Notes: a model not told the origin generated them from the sequence alone. DNA of 64,000 nt from Apiospora phragmitis (GCA_038363925.1 JAQQWL010000015.1:868001-932000), one strand, 5' to 3'; shown: positions 47,801-59,694, numbered from the stretch's first letter. Translations and numbers: made by a program.

Positions 47801-48924
47801 GCGCTACACGCAATTACGGTTTTACTCGACCGAACGTCGCATCGCGACCTCGAAGTCTTTCGTATCTTTGAGGAAGCTCTTGGTGTGCTGGTAAGTACGA
47901 CTACAAATCTTGATATACCTTCCAGCTAACTTGTGCATAGACCGAAAGGATGACATTTTCGCTGAAGAGATTCCGAATGCAGTCGTTTCGAGACAGAATA
48001 GCCGACGAGCCCGGATCCTCCTCGGAGCTCGAAGACAACCGAACCAAGTCAATCAAGAAGCGACACAAGCGGGAGATCGAGCAGTCGGAGCGCGAGAACC
48101 GTCACAACACATCCGCTCTGCTTGAGCTGCGCGACATGGACGACGAGCTGACCACGATGGAGAGCCTCTTCCAGGAGCAGAAGGCCGCCCTTGTACACAT
48201 GCAGGAGATCTACCACCGCCCGGAGCTCCGATCGCAAACCGTCCACGGGCGCGCCTACCTCGACGAAGCCCTTACAAGACTCGACGAGTACGGGCAGCAG
48301 GTGGGCGGAATGCGGCACCGCATCGAAGCGACGCGGAACGACTACGAGAAGCTGCTCGAGATGGTGCAGCGGCAGGCGCAGGTGGACGAGGTGCGCTGGA
48401 GCCGGCTGCAGACGGAGCTGGCAAGCACGCAGAACCTGTCGGTCATGATCTTCACGACCTTCACCGTCATCTTCCTGCCGCTCTCCTTCTTCACCAGCCT
48501 GTTCGGCATGAACACGCAGGAGTGGGGCGGCCCCGACGACAACGACTTCGTCTCGCTCCGCACCATCGGCGCCATCTCGCTGCCGGCGTCGGCCCTGGTC
48601 GTGGGGCTCAGCCTCGTCGCCGCGTTTAGTAGTCGGGTCCAGGCGGCGTTCAAGTACCTCTTCCGGCACGCGCGCTCGGGCGTCGAGAAGACTAAGTACC
48701 AGTTCGGCCGGATGCTGCTGCCCCATGTATCTATGGAGGCTAAGCAGCGACGCGCCAAGGCCAAGGAAGGGTGCGAGAAGGACTTGAGGAGGAAGAAGGA
48801 GGTCGAGTACGACTTTTGGGAGACGGTGCGCCGGGAGAGGCGGTGCGAATATCAGATCCCCGATTTGAATAAGACAGGGGCTAGTCGGGGGCGGTTGCAG
48901 GGAAGGGGGACTTTGGCGCGGTAA
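44807..48924 (+). CDS. Fusion of an alpha/beta-hydrolase (lipase-like) domain with a CorA-like membrane domain
   Basis: Five exons (44807-45521, 45586-46820, 46880-47033, 47088-47890, 47941-48924) join in frame to 1296 residues. Hydrolase domain, about residues 85-260: TDIIAIPCPGASPVETW, ARVMLYRHRELREGLTLDDL, FFICHSIGGLVAKLAL (nucleophile Ser206 in a C-H-S-x-G-G version of GHSxGG) and, restored by splicing intron 1, TFFATPHLGSSYLSM. A long Ser/Arg/Pro-rich linker (about 440-650) follows. The rest is of the fungal CorA-like type: DGNLLMVDQLWLWAVD, a coiled-coil region (990-1130), then two membrane spans (about 1135-1157 and 1171-1197) with the GMN signature (FGMNTQEW, G1158-N1160) after the first. 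CorA proteins carry Mg2+ or other divalent ions. It could be a membrane-tethered esterase or signalling protein; the substrate is unknown. The catalytic Asp/His were not placed. Confidence 0.85.
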
Positions 48925-49192
48925 AGGGTGTGACGGATATCATGCATCGGCTATGATTGTGTATCATGACTAAATGTACATGAATATTACGCCTATCTTA
49001 ACGGAGGGTCTTTATTGCTTCCCTAAAGCAGTCAGTGACGCTGTACACACACGTTGGGCATACAAATCAGCCCCTGAAAAGGGGGTTGGGGTACAGACTC
49101 TTTTAATACATTATCTTTAAAGCTAATAATCACAGGTCAGTCACACATTACCAGGTCAAAGACTACGGCAACTAGGAAGCATCCATGCCAGG

Positions 49193-50747
49193 CTAGGAAA
49201 ATGACTGCACTACCCCATATAAGCGCCTGATAACCAAAGACCAAAAGATCCACAACAGAAACGTTACGAGCGTTAAGGGCACCGTGATGGCAATGTAGAC
49301 CCAGACGAGGCGGGATGTAACGAAGACGCCGCCTTCCAAGAGAGAGAAGAACGCCATGCCGAAGTAGCCCGAGACGGCCGTGGCGGGCAGGAAGACCATG
49401 GTGAGCACGGCGATGACGCGCATGCTGGCGCTGTCGTTCTTGGTGTCGCGCGCGATGTCGGTGCTGGCCTCGCTGTCCTGCTGCGTGACAAGGTTGAAGA
49501 GCAGATTCATCGCGACGTCCTTGCGCGCCTTCTAGCTGGCCAGCCACCGCCGCTGCGACGCCAGCGACTAGTCCAGGTACGCGAGCGCGTCGCCCAGGCT
49601 GCTTCCCGAAAAGGCAGGAGACGCCGACAGTCCGAGCGCCTCCGCGCGGCTGCGCTGGCTGTGCGCGGCGGTCACGGAACCCATCTCGGCGCTGCTCCAG
49701 AGGGAGTCGGCGTCCTGGGAGACCTGGTGCAGCCGCTCCGTCATGTCCTTCAGGCGGGCGCGGCCAAACGGCGCCTGGGCGTACTCACCCACGACGCGCA
49801 AGACGTCGTACAGCCGCTGGCGGAGCTGGGCGATCGACTGGACGTAGAATGGGTCCCGGATCTCGGCCAGGATGGCCGGTGCCTTGTCATCCGGCCCGCC
49901 GGCAAGACATTTCGCGAGCCGCTGCTTGGCTCTAGACACCCAATCTTTCTCTTTTCCGCTTTCATCCTGTCCGCTCGAAATGATGTACGTGGTGGTGAAG
50001 CTATCCAAATCGTAGGCCAACCACACTGAACATGGTTGCTGCCCCGGCCCGGTACGTACATTGAGTCGTTTATATCGCGGGTGCTGATACATGTATTCTA
50101 GAAGAGATTCGTCTCAGTAATTGATTCCTTGCTGAAGTCAAGACAACTTACCTGTGCGGGTAACGACGCCAGTATTACTACGGGTACTGATTGCCAAGCG
50201 CGCCCAGTAATCTGGCTCACCGAGCATATTATTGCAAAACTGCGGGCAAACTTTCAGGCGGGATAGAAGCTTGACAACATAGTCCCTGCTCGCTGAAAGT
50301 CGAAACCCAAATGACGCTTGGGGGTCTTCCAGGAGAGATAGGAAGCTATTCGTTAATTTTGTGTCAGTTGACAACAGCTGTCAGTCAGGGCATGCCAAAC
50401 AGCCAGAGGTTTGTTCATCGTCGTACCTTGATAAAAGCCCCCATGCCTGACTCACCACGAAGTATTTCCCATGAAGTTTTCACGAACCTTGCTGGGTTTT
50501 CGATGATCTCAAAGACCTGGCATTCCGATTCCAGGGCGAAGTTTTTGTCGTTCGCGAGGAGCCCCTGGATGTATGCTACGTCATGAATCGACAGCGATAC
50601 ACTATCTGCATCGATGGCAGGGTAGGCATTGGGATCAATCGCCTGGCGTGGCCCGGGCTCGTGGCTGCGCGTCCTCTGCGGCACTACCTGCAGTAGATTG
50701 TGCTGGACGGTGGGCTCGGGTCGTGAGGGACGGCGAGGGTCTCGCAT
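49193..50747 (-). pseudogene. CorA-like membrane protein gene with two in-frame TAG codons
   Basis: Exons: 50427-50747, 50152-50377, then from 50112 (or 50097; both keep frame) to 49193, about 488 codons. The first part holds SVSLSIHDVAYIQGLL and FALESECQVFEIIENPARFV; the second SFLSLLEDPQASFGFRLSAS; the third MYQHPRYKRLN and a helical region. At 49568-49570 and 49532-49534 the frame meets TAG codons 12 codons apart, yet it continues in frame on both sides (AYLD-stop-SLASQRRWLAS-stop-KARKDVAMN). It then reaches the conserved membrane part: NDSASMRVIAVLTMVFLPAT, AVSGYFGMAFFSLLEGG, and a second span VYIAITVPLTLVTFLLWIFW. The usual GMN/xMN position reads GMA. Both stops are one C-to-T step from CAG, as RIP would produce. 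Without readthrough the product loses both membrane spans. It is convergent with the hydrolase-CorA gene, 268 bp apart. Confidence 0.8.
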
Positions 50748-51598
50748 GATATGAACTATGGAGCTACAGGACTTGAGTATTGGTCTCGCTGGCTATTCGT
50801 CCGTGTTCAGTTTGAGCTACAGTTCGCTACCTTTATACCTCAGCTGTTGCTGGTCAAGTGTCTTGGGCTTTCAATGGGCAATGGGCTTCGGCCAGACTCG
50901 CGGGTAAGCTAGTTTGTGCCGTGGGCAACTCACTACGCGAGCTGAAAGTTGCTTCTTTACTGACGACCACACACGGTCGAATAAGATCATAATATCCATA
51001 CGAACCGTTCTCGTGGATACACAGCGTGTCACACCACTGCTGTGGTGGCTTTGCTCTGTGGTTGCTTCAAATCAGCCACGGCGAGTCTAGAACCAAAGGT
51101 GGCGTCTTTTATGCAGGCCCGTATTGAAGTGGCGGCAACGCGTCATTCGGTGAGATCAGGCTTCGTCCTCAATAGCTACTAAAATAAATATCTTAGTTTA
51201 GCGGTAAGGTAATGAGTTCACGAGTATATGACGAGTATATGAAGTCGAAGTAGGATGTCGGAGGAAGAGCTGGGGAACTTGAGTAGATGCATGTTTCCAG
51301 GCGGTGGGCCCCCGTTGGTGGATCTTTTTGTCGCCGAAGCAGCTCCGAGGGCGATGCACAGCCCGCAGGCGCCGAGGAGTGAGTGAGAGAGTGCGTCATT
51401 TGCAATGACCGCTCTTTCGTGATTTGCAAACACTTTCTGCATCCAGCAAATTTCTAGAAAGTATCCCGACTAGAGAGCATTGCTTCGTTATAGACTTGCA
51501 TTTTGTTCAACTTTGACTTACGGTGTACTGCATCGTTCTAAAACCAGTTTTGCTTTTCTACATCAATTAATTCCCGCTGACGTCACCCCCTCTTCATC
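50748..51598. promoter_or_regulatory. Divergent promoter region between the CorA-like gene and the histidine-phosphatase gene
   Basis: An 851-bp spacer with no supported gene; small frames (minus 51193-51429) show no motif. No specific binding site is claimed. Confidence 0.45.
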
Positions 51599-52374
51599 AT
51601 GGCCCCAAACTCCCGAATCATCCTTACCCGTCACGCCCAGGCCGAGCATAATGTCGACCTGGACTACAGCAGTAAGTGGCCATGAACCCGTTTTCGACGA
51701 AACGCCCATAATGCTGACACGCTCGACACCCTACAGTCCTTGATGCACCCCTCACACCCCTGGGCAAGAAGCAAGCTGAGTCTCTGGCGCGTCTGATCCC
51801 GGACCTGCAGAAAGAGGCAGAGCTGGTCGTCTCGTCGCCGCTGCGGCGCACCCTGCAGACGACCAAGCTGGGCTGGGGCCCCGCCGTCGAGCGCCTGGGC
51901 GGCCTCAAGAGCGTCGTCTGCCTGCCGCAGGCGCAGGAGTGCAACGCGCTGCCCTGCGACACGGGCTCCCCCCGCGAGGTCCTCGAGGCGGACCCGGAGT
52001 TCGCCGAGTTTAACCTCGAGTCGCTAACGCCCGACTGGACCAGCAAGCAGGGGTTCTGGGGCGCCACGCCCGAAGCCCTGGCCGACCGGGCCAAGTGGGT
52101 GCGCCACTTCCTGCGGGGCCGGCCCGAGAAGACCATCGTGCTCGTCTGCCACGGCGACATCCTGCGCCAGGTCACCTGCACGCCCACCAACGGCGTCAGC
52201 ACCTATATGTGGAAGAACGCGGAGGCCCGCATCTTCGAGTTCGACCCCAAGTTCGTCGACACGGACGAGGCCTACCTCTACCAGCGCGAGAACGTTGCGG
52301 CGGCCGGCGGCTACGCGCCCACCAGCACCGAGCTCGAGGTCGAGGAGGCCCTGTCCAAGATATCAATTTTATGA
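51599..52374 (+). CDS. Histidine phosphatase superfamily (phosphoglycerate-mutase-like) protein
   Basis: Two exons (51599-51671, 51737-52374) encode 236 residues. The intron falls just after the catalytic N-terminus and keeps frame (DLDYS-ILDAPLTPLGKKQAE). The signature is ILTRHAQAEHN, a RHG-type motif with Ala for Gly, containing the phospho-accepting His12. LTPLGKKQA, VVSSPLRRTLQTT (second phosphate-binding Arg pocket), ALPCDTGSPREVL and the second catalytic His in VLVCHGDILRQV all fit the broad-specificity phosphatase branch rather than glycolytic mutase. It is soluble, with no targeting sequence. The substrate is unknown. All key residues are present and composition is strongly GC-rich, so it is presumably active. 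Confidence 0.92.
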
Positions 52375-52655
52375 TAGACAGAGGACCATACCGCTGATTC
52401 GAATTTACTGCGTGGATATGCAATGATGATGAAGATAGATAGATCTCAATAGAGTCACTGGGTTTAGAATCTTGGCAACGAACATGCACTGACATTGGGG
52501 CATAAGATGATAAACCAGTCATAAACCATGTACGGTCTGTAATGCAGCGTTAATCATGACAAGCACAACCGAACTACAAGGTTAGAATCATGTACAACAG
52601 TAGGGTACTTTCAACTAGCTCTTCATACGAGCCATGTGCATTGCTGAGACCGACT

Positions 52656-53843
52656 TCAGCGATCTCGCAACTGCGTAAACTGCCTGTCCGTGTGCTCCTC
52701 GCATCTGAACGTCTCCAACTCCTCCGTGGACAAAAGCTCCGTCGTCGTGCGTTGTCCGTCAGGGTGAAAACCCCGGTGATGAACGACGTCTTCAAGCACG
52801 GCGAACACCGAGACCCCCAAATTGGGCGTGAAGGGCCGAAATTGAAGCCCCACTTGGTTGTACGGGTAGAGGCCGTCGTACCCGGGCGGCACCCAGTGCA
52901 GATCAAGGTACGAATGCCGGCCCTGCCTCCCCTGATCGCCATAGTACAGGTGCTGCTGCAGGCAGATGTCGAACAACGTGCCCATGCGCAGACCGCCGCC
53001 CTCGCCATCATCGTCTTTGGGTACTGGTGTTTCCAGAAACCCGCAGACCCTACCCATCGATATCGCGTGGTGTACCCAACGCGCCTCTGCTAGCTGAATC
53101 CACCCTCCTTGTGGCTGCCGCCACCCCACTGGGGTCAGCCAAGACCGTCGCTGCTGCTCATCGGGCGACATCGTCGCGGCCGGTCGGACCAGCGTGTAGC
53201 CGAGGCCCAGCGAGGCTGGCTGGCAGACCAGCATGCGGCGCCAGCTGGCCCCCGCGCGCGTGAAGGCGTCACGACGCTCGGGCGGAAAGAGGGGCACCGG
53301 GACCGACTTGGAGGAGCCTCCGTGGCCGTCGGCCTCGTCTTCCTCCGCCACCTCCTCAAGGTCGATGTCGCTTACGGCTTCATCCTCCCGGTAGTGCCGC
53401 CGCGCGAACGACATGGTCCCGCCCATCTGCTGCCGCTGGTCGGCCCGCAGCCACTGCGGGAAGTAGTGGCAAAGCAGCGGGTTCAGCGCGAAGCTGTCGC
53501 GCAGCTCCTCGGGCGAGAGACTCTCGTCGGGCGCGAAGGGCGCCACCGGCTCGAAGTACAGCATGCACTGCAGCAGCGGCGAGGCGCGGATCGCATCGCG
53601 CCAGAAGACGCTGACGCGCTGCGCGTGCAGCACCGCGCGCATGTCCCCGCAGCCGGCCAGGATGGTCTCCAGGAGCTCGGGCGTGTGGAGAACCCGGTGC
53701 TGCGCGTCGGAGGATGCGGCGTTTAGCTCGGCGGCCTTGGGAGAGCTGCTGCTGCTGCTGCTGTCCTGTGTTAGTAGGGGTGGGGCGACGGTTTGACCTG
53801 GTGGTCCGGCGACGGTCCATTCATGGTGGTGATCATGGTGCAT
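52656..53843 (-). CDS. F-box domain protein
   Basis: Single exon, 395 residues from ATG 53843 (the frame could extend 57 codons upstream, but that part looks like leader). After a His/Ser/Pro-rich N-terminus comes an F-box-like region, VLHTPELLETILAGCGDMRA then LHAQRVSVFWRDAIRASPLL (about residues 50-90), followed by QCMLYFEPVAP, the pattern of a large family of filamentous-fungal F-box proteins. LNPLLCHYFPQWL, SWRRMLVCQPASLGLGYTLV and GRVCGFLETPVPKDDDGEGG continue that family's C-terminal part. The expected role is substrate recognition in an SCF ubiquitin ligase via Skp1 binding; targets are unknown. It is convergent with the phosphatase gene (about 280 bp apart). No frame damage is seen. 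Confidence 0.82.
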   Translation of the reverse strand: MHHDHHHEWTVAGPPGQTVAPPLLTQDSSSSSSSPKAAELNAASSDAQHRVLHTPELLETILAGCGDMRAVLHAQRVSVFWRDAIRASPLLQCMLYFEPVAPFAPDESLSPEELRDSFALNPLLCHYFPQWLRADQRQQMGGTMSFARRHYREDEAVSDIDLEEVAEEDEADGHGGSSKSVPVPLFPPERRDAFTRAGASWRRMLVCQPASLGLGYTLVRPAATMSPDEQQRRSWLTPVGWRQPQGGWIQLAEARWVHHAISMGRVCGFLETPVPKDDDGEGGGLRMGTLFDICLQQHLYYGDQGRQGRHSYLDLHWVPPGYDGLYPYNQVGLQFRPFTPNLGVSVFAVLEDVVHHRGFHPDGQRTTTELLSTEELETFRCEEHTDRQFTQLRDR

Positions 53844-55788
53844 GGTTGTTGGTTTTAGGTTTCGACTAAAGGCGGCGATTTGGCGGGCTGGTTTTGCTCT
53901 AGGCAGACGATCGGAATAGAACGCCAAGGTGAGATAAGACGCGGCTTCGTCGGAACAGCCAATTGCAAGCCCCTGTTCCGACCCGCCCATCACTTCTAAT
54001 TTTACAGTTCGCAACTCCGTTGGTGCAACAATCCTGGAATTGCGAGCCGCCTGGTGTCAAAGTATTGACTGGATGGAACATCAAAATAGCGAGTTGATTC
54101 CTGGCCATTCGCAGCCCCATGGTGAAACCTTGACTATTTGATAACATCAAACCGAATGAGCTAACTCGTATTGGCGAGGTCGCCGACGTCGGCGATGACA
54201 CTTGTCGTTATTCTACATGGGACGGCATCTTGTCCTATCATCAGAAACGTTTCCGGCAATATATAGATGCAGATGTTGCACATAGCTATGCGTATCACCG
54301 AGGAAACCAGTTTGGGAGAAAGCCTGTGAGCCCCATGCCCCTTTTTCCCTCGCCGGATGTTGGATCTCGTTCAACATGGCGCATCATGCATGACTGACTT
54401 TATTATTGGGTACATTGGTGCATGCACTTTCGCTTACCATAGCTGGAGTAAGATTCTTTTCCGATCGACTGGCTGCAGCTGCCCACGGCGGCGGTTGGGA
54501 GGGCCAAGTTATTTGACAAGGTGCATATTGTGGCGTTCTGCATACGGCCAATCAGTACACCTCCCGACCCCCTTCCTTCGAGAATCTGCGGCCCCGATCA
54601 GACCACTTGGCATCTGCGACTGTAAGCCAACTAATGTAAAAGAAAAAAAAAAGCATATGTAAAGGGTGGTCTCACGAACACGTTTCAATGTCACCCCAAT
54701 CCTTTCCCCCTTTTCGAGCCCGCGCCAAATTTGGACCATGGATAAACTCGTGTTTGCCATTCTCCTTCGATCTCTGCAGACGGCAGAAATTCTCTCCCTC
54801 TCTGTTGTCCACTAATCCACCGACCCCGTGGCATGTGACCCTTCCCGTCTGCTCGTACAAGCCCGTCCCGAGGCCTAACATTGGACCCTATACCATGCCT
54901 CATTGAGATGACTTGAGGCAATGCCATGACGGATGTTGTACGAATCCATTTGTTCCTTACATCGTGGCTTGCGCAGGGGCGATCCTTCACCGCATCAAGT
55001 CATTTTCACGAGACAGCCACGGGACCTGACCTCACTTCAGGTTTACCAACCCGTGATACTTGGTTCCGATGGTTGCACAAGGCTCTGTCTGCCTTGGTCA
55101 ATTCTTTGGTAGAGAATATGATTGCCTGGCGACGGAGGAGGTCTGGCCCTTTGGATGGGGAAGACCCTTCTTTCTTACGTGGACTTTGTGGGGGCGTAAG
55201 CACCCCAAGGCGATAGTGATTCGCCCCGGAGACATTGTTGGCTTGGGAAGGTCATGTGGCTACTCTAAGTCATGCCCGAGTGCCACGTGCATGTGTCAAT
55301 AGTCTGGGTCGCCTGGGGAAAGCTAAGAGTCCGTGAGCAAGAATCATTTGGTTGGGTGCACTCCTGGTCGTGAACGTGTATGGCAAATTATCTTACACTG
55401 GACTGGGGGACATGAGGAAACGGACATGACATTGGTGGACGGCCCGGAAAGAGCGGGGATGATACCTCCCTTACCTCGAATAGGGGCCTGAAAAATACCC
55501 AACCCCATATCCTGGACCGGCATTTCTTTAGAAACCGGCTAGACTGCCGAAAGGAAGGACTTCATCCTTTGCCGTCCCTCCCGAACCATGTTTTTGGGTT
55601 TGTGTCGTCTCAGGAGAAGGGGGTAGGAAAGCGGCGGGTGCACACCACGTCAACTTCAGCTCGACCAGGGTGTGGTCGATGTTTTCTTGTCATCTCGGAT
55701 CGTCGTCATCTCGGACTGGCAACAAGTGGGTGTTACGACACGCCACTAAGGTGCACAGTATATATCTTACCGGATCCTTCTGTCGAAC
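53844..55788. other. 1.9-kb spacer, no supported gene
   Basis: Short overlapping frames on both strands (up to 101 codons at 54357-54662) without recognisable domains or consistent splice signals. It must contain the promoter of the F-box gene at its left end. Confidence 0.45.
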
Positions 55789-58700
55789 GTGCCCCTCAGA
55801 GCTGACTCCGTTTTCTCTGCTCTTATAGACCGACGAGATATAGTGAAATATGGCCTCAGACCTCCACCCCCGTCTATACCGAACACTACTACCCTTGTCG
55901 TGTCTAGACACATCTACTTCCCCTGCATACATCAAATCATGAGTTCGGCACATGCTCTGTGGTGGGGACTATGTCGAATTGTTGCTCTGGCCCTACTCCT
56001 GCCCTTCCGATCCTCCAAAGTATCTTTGATGGAAGGGATATGCTCATTGTCTGTGATTGGGCTGGTCGCTTTATACCATCTTATTGTCAAGCAACTGTTC
56101 GATATTCTACACCGACTCCAAGGGACCTCAACGCAGCATCATGTTGATATCATAATCAACCCCCTTTTCAGAATATTTCTGCGAAACCCGAGTCCATGGT
56201 ACAGTCGCCGGCGAATCAACAATCCCCTGGCCTCTCTGAACTTCATCCGGACCTCAAGCTGGATCCCTTCTGGGCTTCTTCAGCTCTTCCACCCTGGCTT
56301 GCCAGTAAGTGCTCCCTCGCCTGATGCGGCCCTCGTGTTCGAGACCTTGCTCGCAAGAGGTATCGCCATACGAGACAACCCAAGCCAGGTATCGAGTTTT
56401 TTTCCTACACTTCGCGGCCTTGATAAGCATGGACAGGTCAGAATCGGTATGTTGTGACATAACTGCTATGTGTTCATGGGAAAAGCAGTACTAAGATATC
56501 CCCAGTGCGACAGGAGTGGGAATAACTATTCAAGTAAACCGCGACTGCGCCTATTGCCTCTTTACGGAAAGAACCCTCTAGAAGAAGCCACCGTGAGGAA
56601 ATTCGAGAATGGTCTACTGAAGGACGACATGTTCGCTTCCCTGGAAGCGCTGTTATTGCCTCCGGGCGTTCGAATTTTACTTGTAATGTTCAACCGCTTT
56701 CATAACTATATAGCCGACGGACTTATAGCGTATGGAAACTCATCTACCAGCAGCCGAGGGTCGAAATCTGGTCTAACAGTATTGCCTTAGTCTCAATGAA
56801 TCCAATCGATTTGCTATACAAACTCCGCGCGCCGAGAGAGACGAAGCTGTCTATCAAGTGGCACGGCGCGTCACATGCCGGCTCTACATCAACATCATTC
56901 TGAATGACTATCTGCGGACTCTGTTGGGTATGAACAGAACCGGCGCAGAATGGAACTTGGAACCGGAGATGCTTTCTCGAGGACTTCCCTCCCAAGGAAG
57001 TAAATGGTCTAAGAATAGGCCAAAGGATAGCTCTGAAGCTGCTATAAGTCTAATAGTCGGCCACTGGTGGAAGAGCGCCATGTCAGAGGAGGATAACGAC
57101 CATATATCAATCCATTGCAGCAGAAGCACACACCGATATCGACCCCGAACGCCTGACACGGTGGTCAGTTCACAGGTTGACGAGATGGAACATGACCTCC
57201 GTCGCTCAGTTCAAGACATCGCAAGTGCCTTTAGTACCAACCGAGTGCCCGTCGCATTCCGCGGCTCGCAAATCGAGACGATCACTCGATCCCGAGAGCA
57301 ACGAGTGCCCACACTCAACCAATTTCGACGGACGATGGGCTTGCCTGTGTACAAGACGTTCGAAGATATCAATACAAGTCCACTTGCCACTGCGAAGTTG
57401 GGGTCTCTGTACGCACACCCGGACGAGATCGACTTGTATCCGGGTATGGTCGCCGAGCAGCCGCCGCCCAAGAGCATGTTCGCCGCCGCTGTCGCAGGAA
57501 AATGGCTCTGGACAGGATCGACGGTGACGTACGCCGTCGTGCATGACATCGTGGCTTTGATCGGGGGCGATCCGTTCTACACAGAAGGGTGGAGCCCGAG
57601 CAGCGTGACCAACTGGGGGTAAGTACTTACCAGCACTCTTCTATTTCTGAGCCTCTCCGTCGAGTCTGGTTGAGAACCTCCCGGGTTACACCAAAAAATA
57701 CTTGATCAGACAAACGACCCACTCCTCGGGGAGTACAAAGAAGACTAATTTGAAAGCGGCTAATACATCCTTCCCCCCTGACTATGGGGCAGATGTATTA
57801 CCGCACGTTCCTCTCTAACAGATTTCATGAACCTGCTCCAGATCAAAAGGTCGATTGTGGCTGTGTAATGCACAAGCTGGTCATGCGCGCTTTTCCGAAG
57901 CACTTTGCTACGAACAGTGTCTACGCCCATTTCCCGTTTTTAATACCGGAGGGGAACCGCACCATCCTGGCCAGGCTTGGCTCTGACGCGTATTACTCCT
58001 TCGAGGTTGCGCCGAGAAGCCCATCAATACCGACTACTTCTAATTTTACAATTACCGCCCGGCACGCATATCCACATGGAAGCCCGGTGGATCTTACCAG
58101 AACCCTGGAGGCCTCGAATACCACGCTTCAGAATGTGCTTGCACAAGTCAAGTTGACAGTGAGTAGGCGCCGAAACAGTCGGAATCGTGGATCTATCGAG
58201 ATTGATCTCGTGGAAGAAGTCGTAGCCCCCTACTTCGCGGCAATCTTCTGCACTCAGTTCTCGTTGACGCTATCTACCACCAAGTCAGATGGCGTTCCCA
58301 CAACAACCGATGTGTGGCAGGCGATGAAGTCGATTTATGAACCTGAGTGCAGCCTGGATCCAGTATTCTCCCTGAACCTAAGAAGAAAAGCAAGAGATGC
58401 GGTGGAGAAGCTTCGAGTCCGTCTTGTCCAATCGAAGAAGGTCCAAAGGGGGAAATCATTGAGAGAAAGGCTATTGCATAATTGGCAGGACTCGGAAGAC
58501 GTAGATCACAGCGGATGTTCGGCCATCAAGATGGTTGCCTACCGCCTGGCCAATCTACAACAAATATTGGTTGAAAGCGTCGAGTATTTCTTGACGCTCG
58601 GGAAACGACACAGGGCAGATGTCCAACAGCTGGGCACCGGCATGAACGACTCTGACCCAAGTCGTGCTCGACATGATGCTACCCGAGTGTTCCATTATTT

Positions 58701-59301
58701 ACTCGAGGGCTATCGGCTGTATCTAGCTGCCCCTGGGCAAAGCTTTTGGCGTCCTGGGCGAAGCTTTTGGCGGCAAAGACCGAGTTCGGGCCCCAAGTTT
58801 ATCCATGTCTCGGCGTCGGCCAGAAACAACGAGCTTTATCCACGAGCCTCGGCCTTGGTCCTGGACAGAGATCTGGCATCCTACGAAAACATTGGCGTGA
58901 GGAAAGAATTACTAGAGCTCCTCGGTACGCAGTCGACTTTGACGTTATTCTCGGAGCTAGCTACCTTGTCCGGGTGGGTAGTCGTAGATACTGGCCAGAA
59001 CCTAGTACCACGTCGTATCAACATACCCAGAGAGCACTGGGCAATCACTGGTGGGGATGGATTTCCAGAAGAAGAAGGTCCTGTGAGTCTGAGCGAACCA
59101 GAATGGGACTTCGTTGAAAGTCTGGAAGACTTTGAAAACGACAACTGGGGTGTTGTCTCAGATGAGGGTGATGCAGATGTGGAAAGGTGGGAGTCAGTTT
59201 CGCAGGGTGAGGTTACGGTGTATGTCATTAGAGAGGGCGGTCGCCTGAGCAATATGCCAGGTGACTTGCTTCTAGCCTGGAAATCCGACGCCAACAAATA
59301 A
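55789..59301 (+). pseudogene. Psi-producing oxygenase (Ppo)/linoleate diol synthase-like gene without its catalytic residues
   Basis: Order of homology follows Ppo enzymes: N-terminal ALVFETLLARG; haem-peroxidase core RLLPLYGKNPLEEATVRKF, PPGVRILLVMFNRFHNYIAD, RLYINIILNDYLRTLLGMNR, EIDLYPGMVAEQPPPKSMF, then VDCGCVMHKLVMRAFPKHF and a P450-like C-terminal region. Introns 56730-56790 and 57619-57821 splice cleanly. Around 56397 a run of seven T needs one base removed to keep frame; that frame then reads FAALISMDRS where active enzymes have IIHD. The family's Y-R-W-H segment (tyrosyl radical and proximal His) reads LIVGHWWKSAMS (57050-57083). The P450 Cys loop is replaced by ENIGVRKELLELLG. Ppo enzymes make hydroxylated fatty acids that control sporulation; this copy should not. 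It may be a relic or a non-catalytic homologue. The start is uncertain (ATG at 55789 or 55939). Confidence 0.8.
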
Positions 59302-59694
59302 TTAGTGGAAACATTCAACTGAAAATGCGTATGGCTGCAAGTTGATTGTTGTTCCTGGTTTTCTTACTTTGCCTGAGGTCTCGATAAACAGTCGTACGTC
59401 GCAGCTGAAATAGCAGCCTTTCCCTTGCAGAACCACTACGCGTAAAATCCAGTTACTCACTGTGGTAAGTTGTTTCTTCATTGGGTTTCCTTCATCAACC
59501 CTTCAGACTCACTCTCAACTCACCACAACTAACAAATCTTACCCAATCCACCCAACAGAGGTCCATGCAGGCAACGGTACTTCCTCGCTGCCTCTGTCTA
59601 GCCTTTCTTGAACCTTGGGCACTTTTCTTATCTACTCTTTTTGTTTGTTGCTAATTCGACCTTCAGTCCAGGCCACACGTAGGCCTACTACAAC
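59302..59694. promoter_or_regulatory. Promoter and probable 5'-UTR intron of the next gene
   Basis: A GTAAGTTG donor-like word near 59464, a CTAAC branch-site word near 59527 and CAACAG near 59560 suggest a leader intron of about 95 bp. Pyrimidine-rich tracts follow up to the ATG at 59695. Confidence 0.45.

Noticed and set aside
48049..48726. 225-codon minus-strand frame
   Set aside because: Antisense shadow of the coiled-coil and CorA part of the 44807-48924 gene.
53109..53726. 205-codon plus-strand frame opposite the F-box gene
   Set aside because: A GC-rich antisense shadow; the minus-strand frame has the F-box family pattern.
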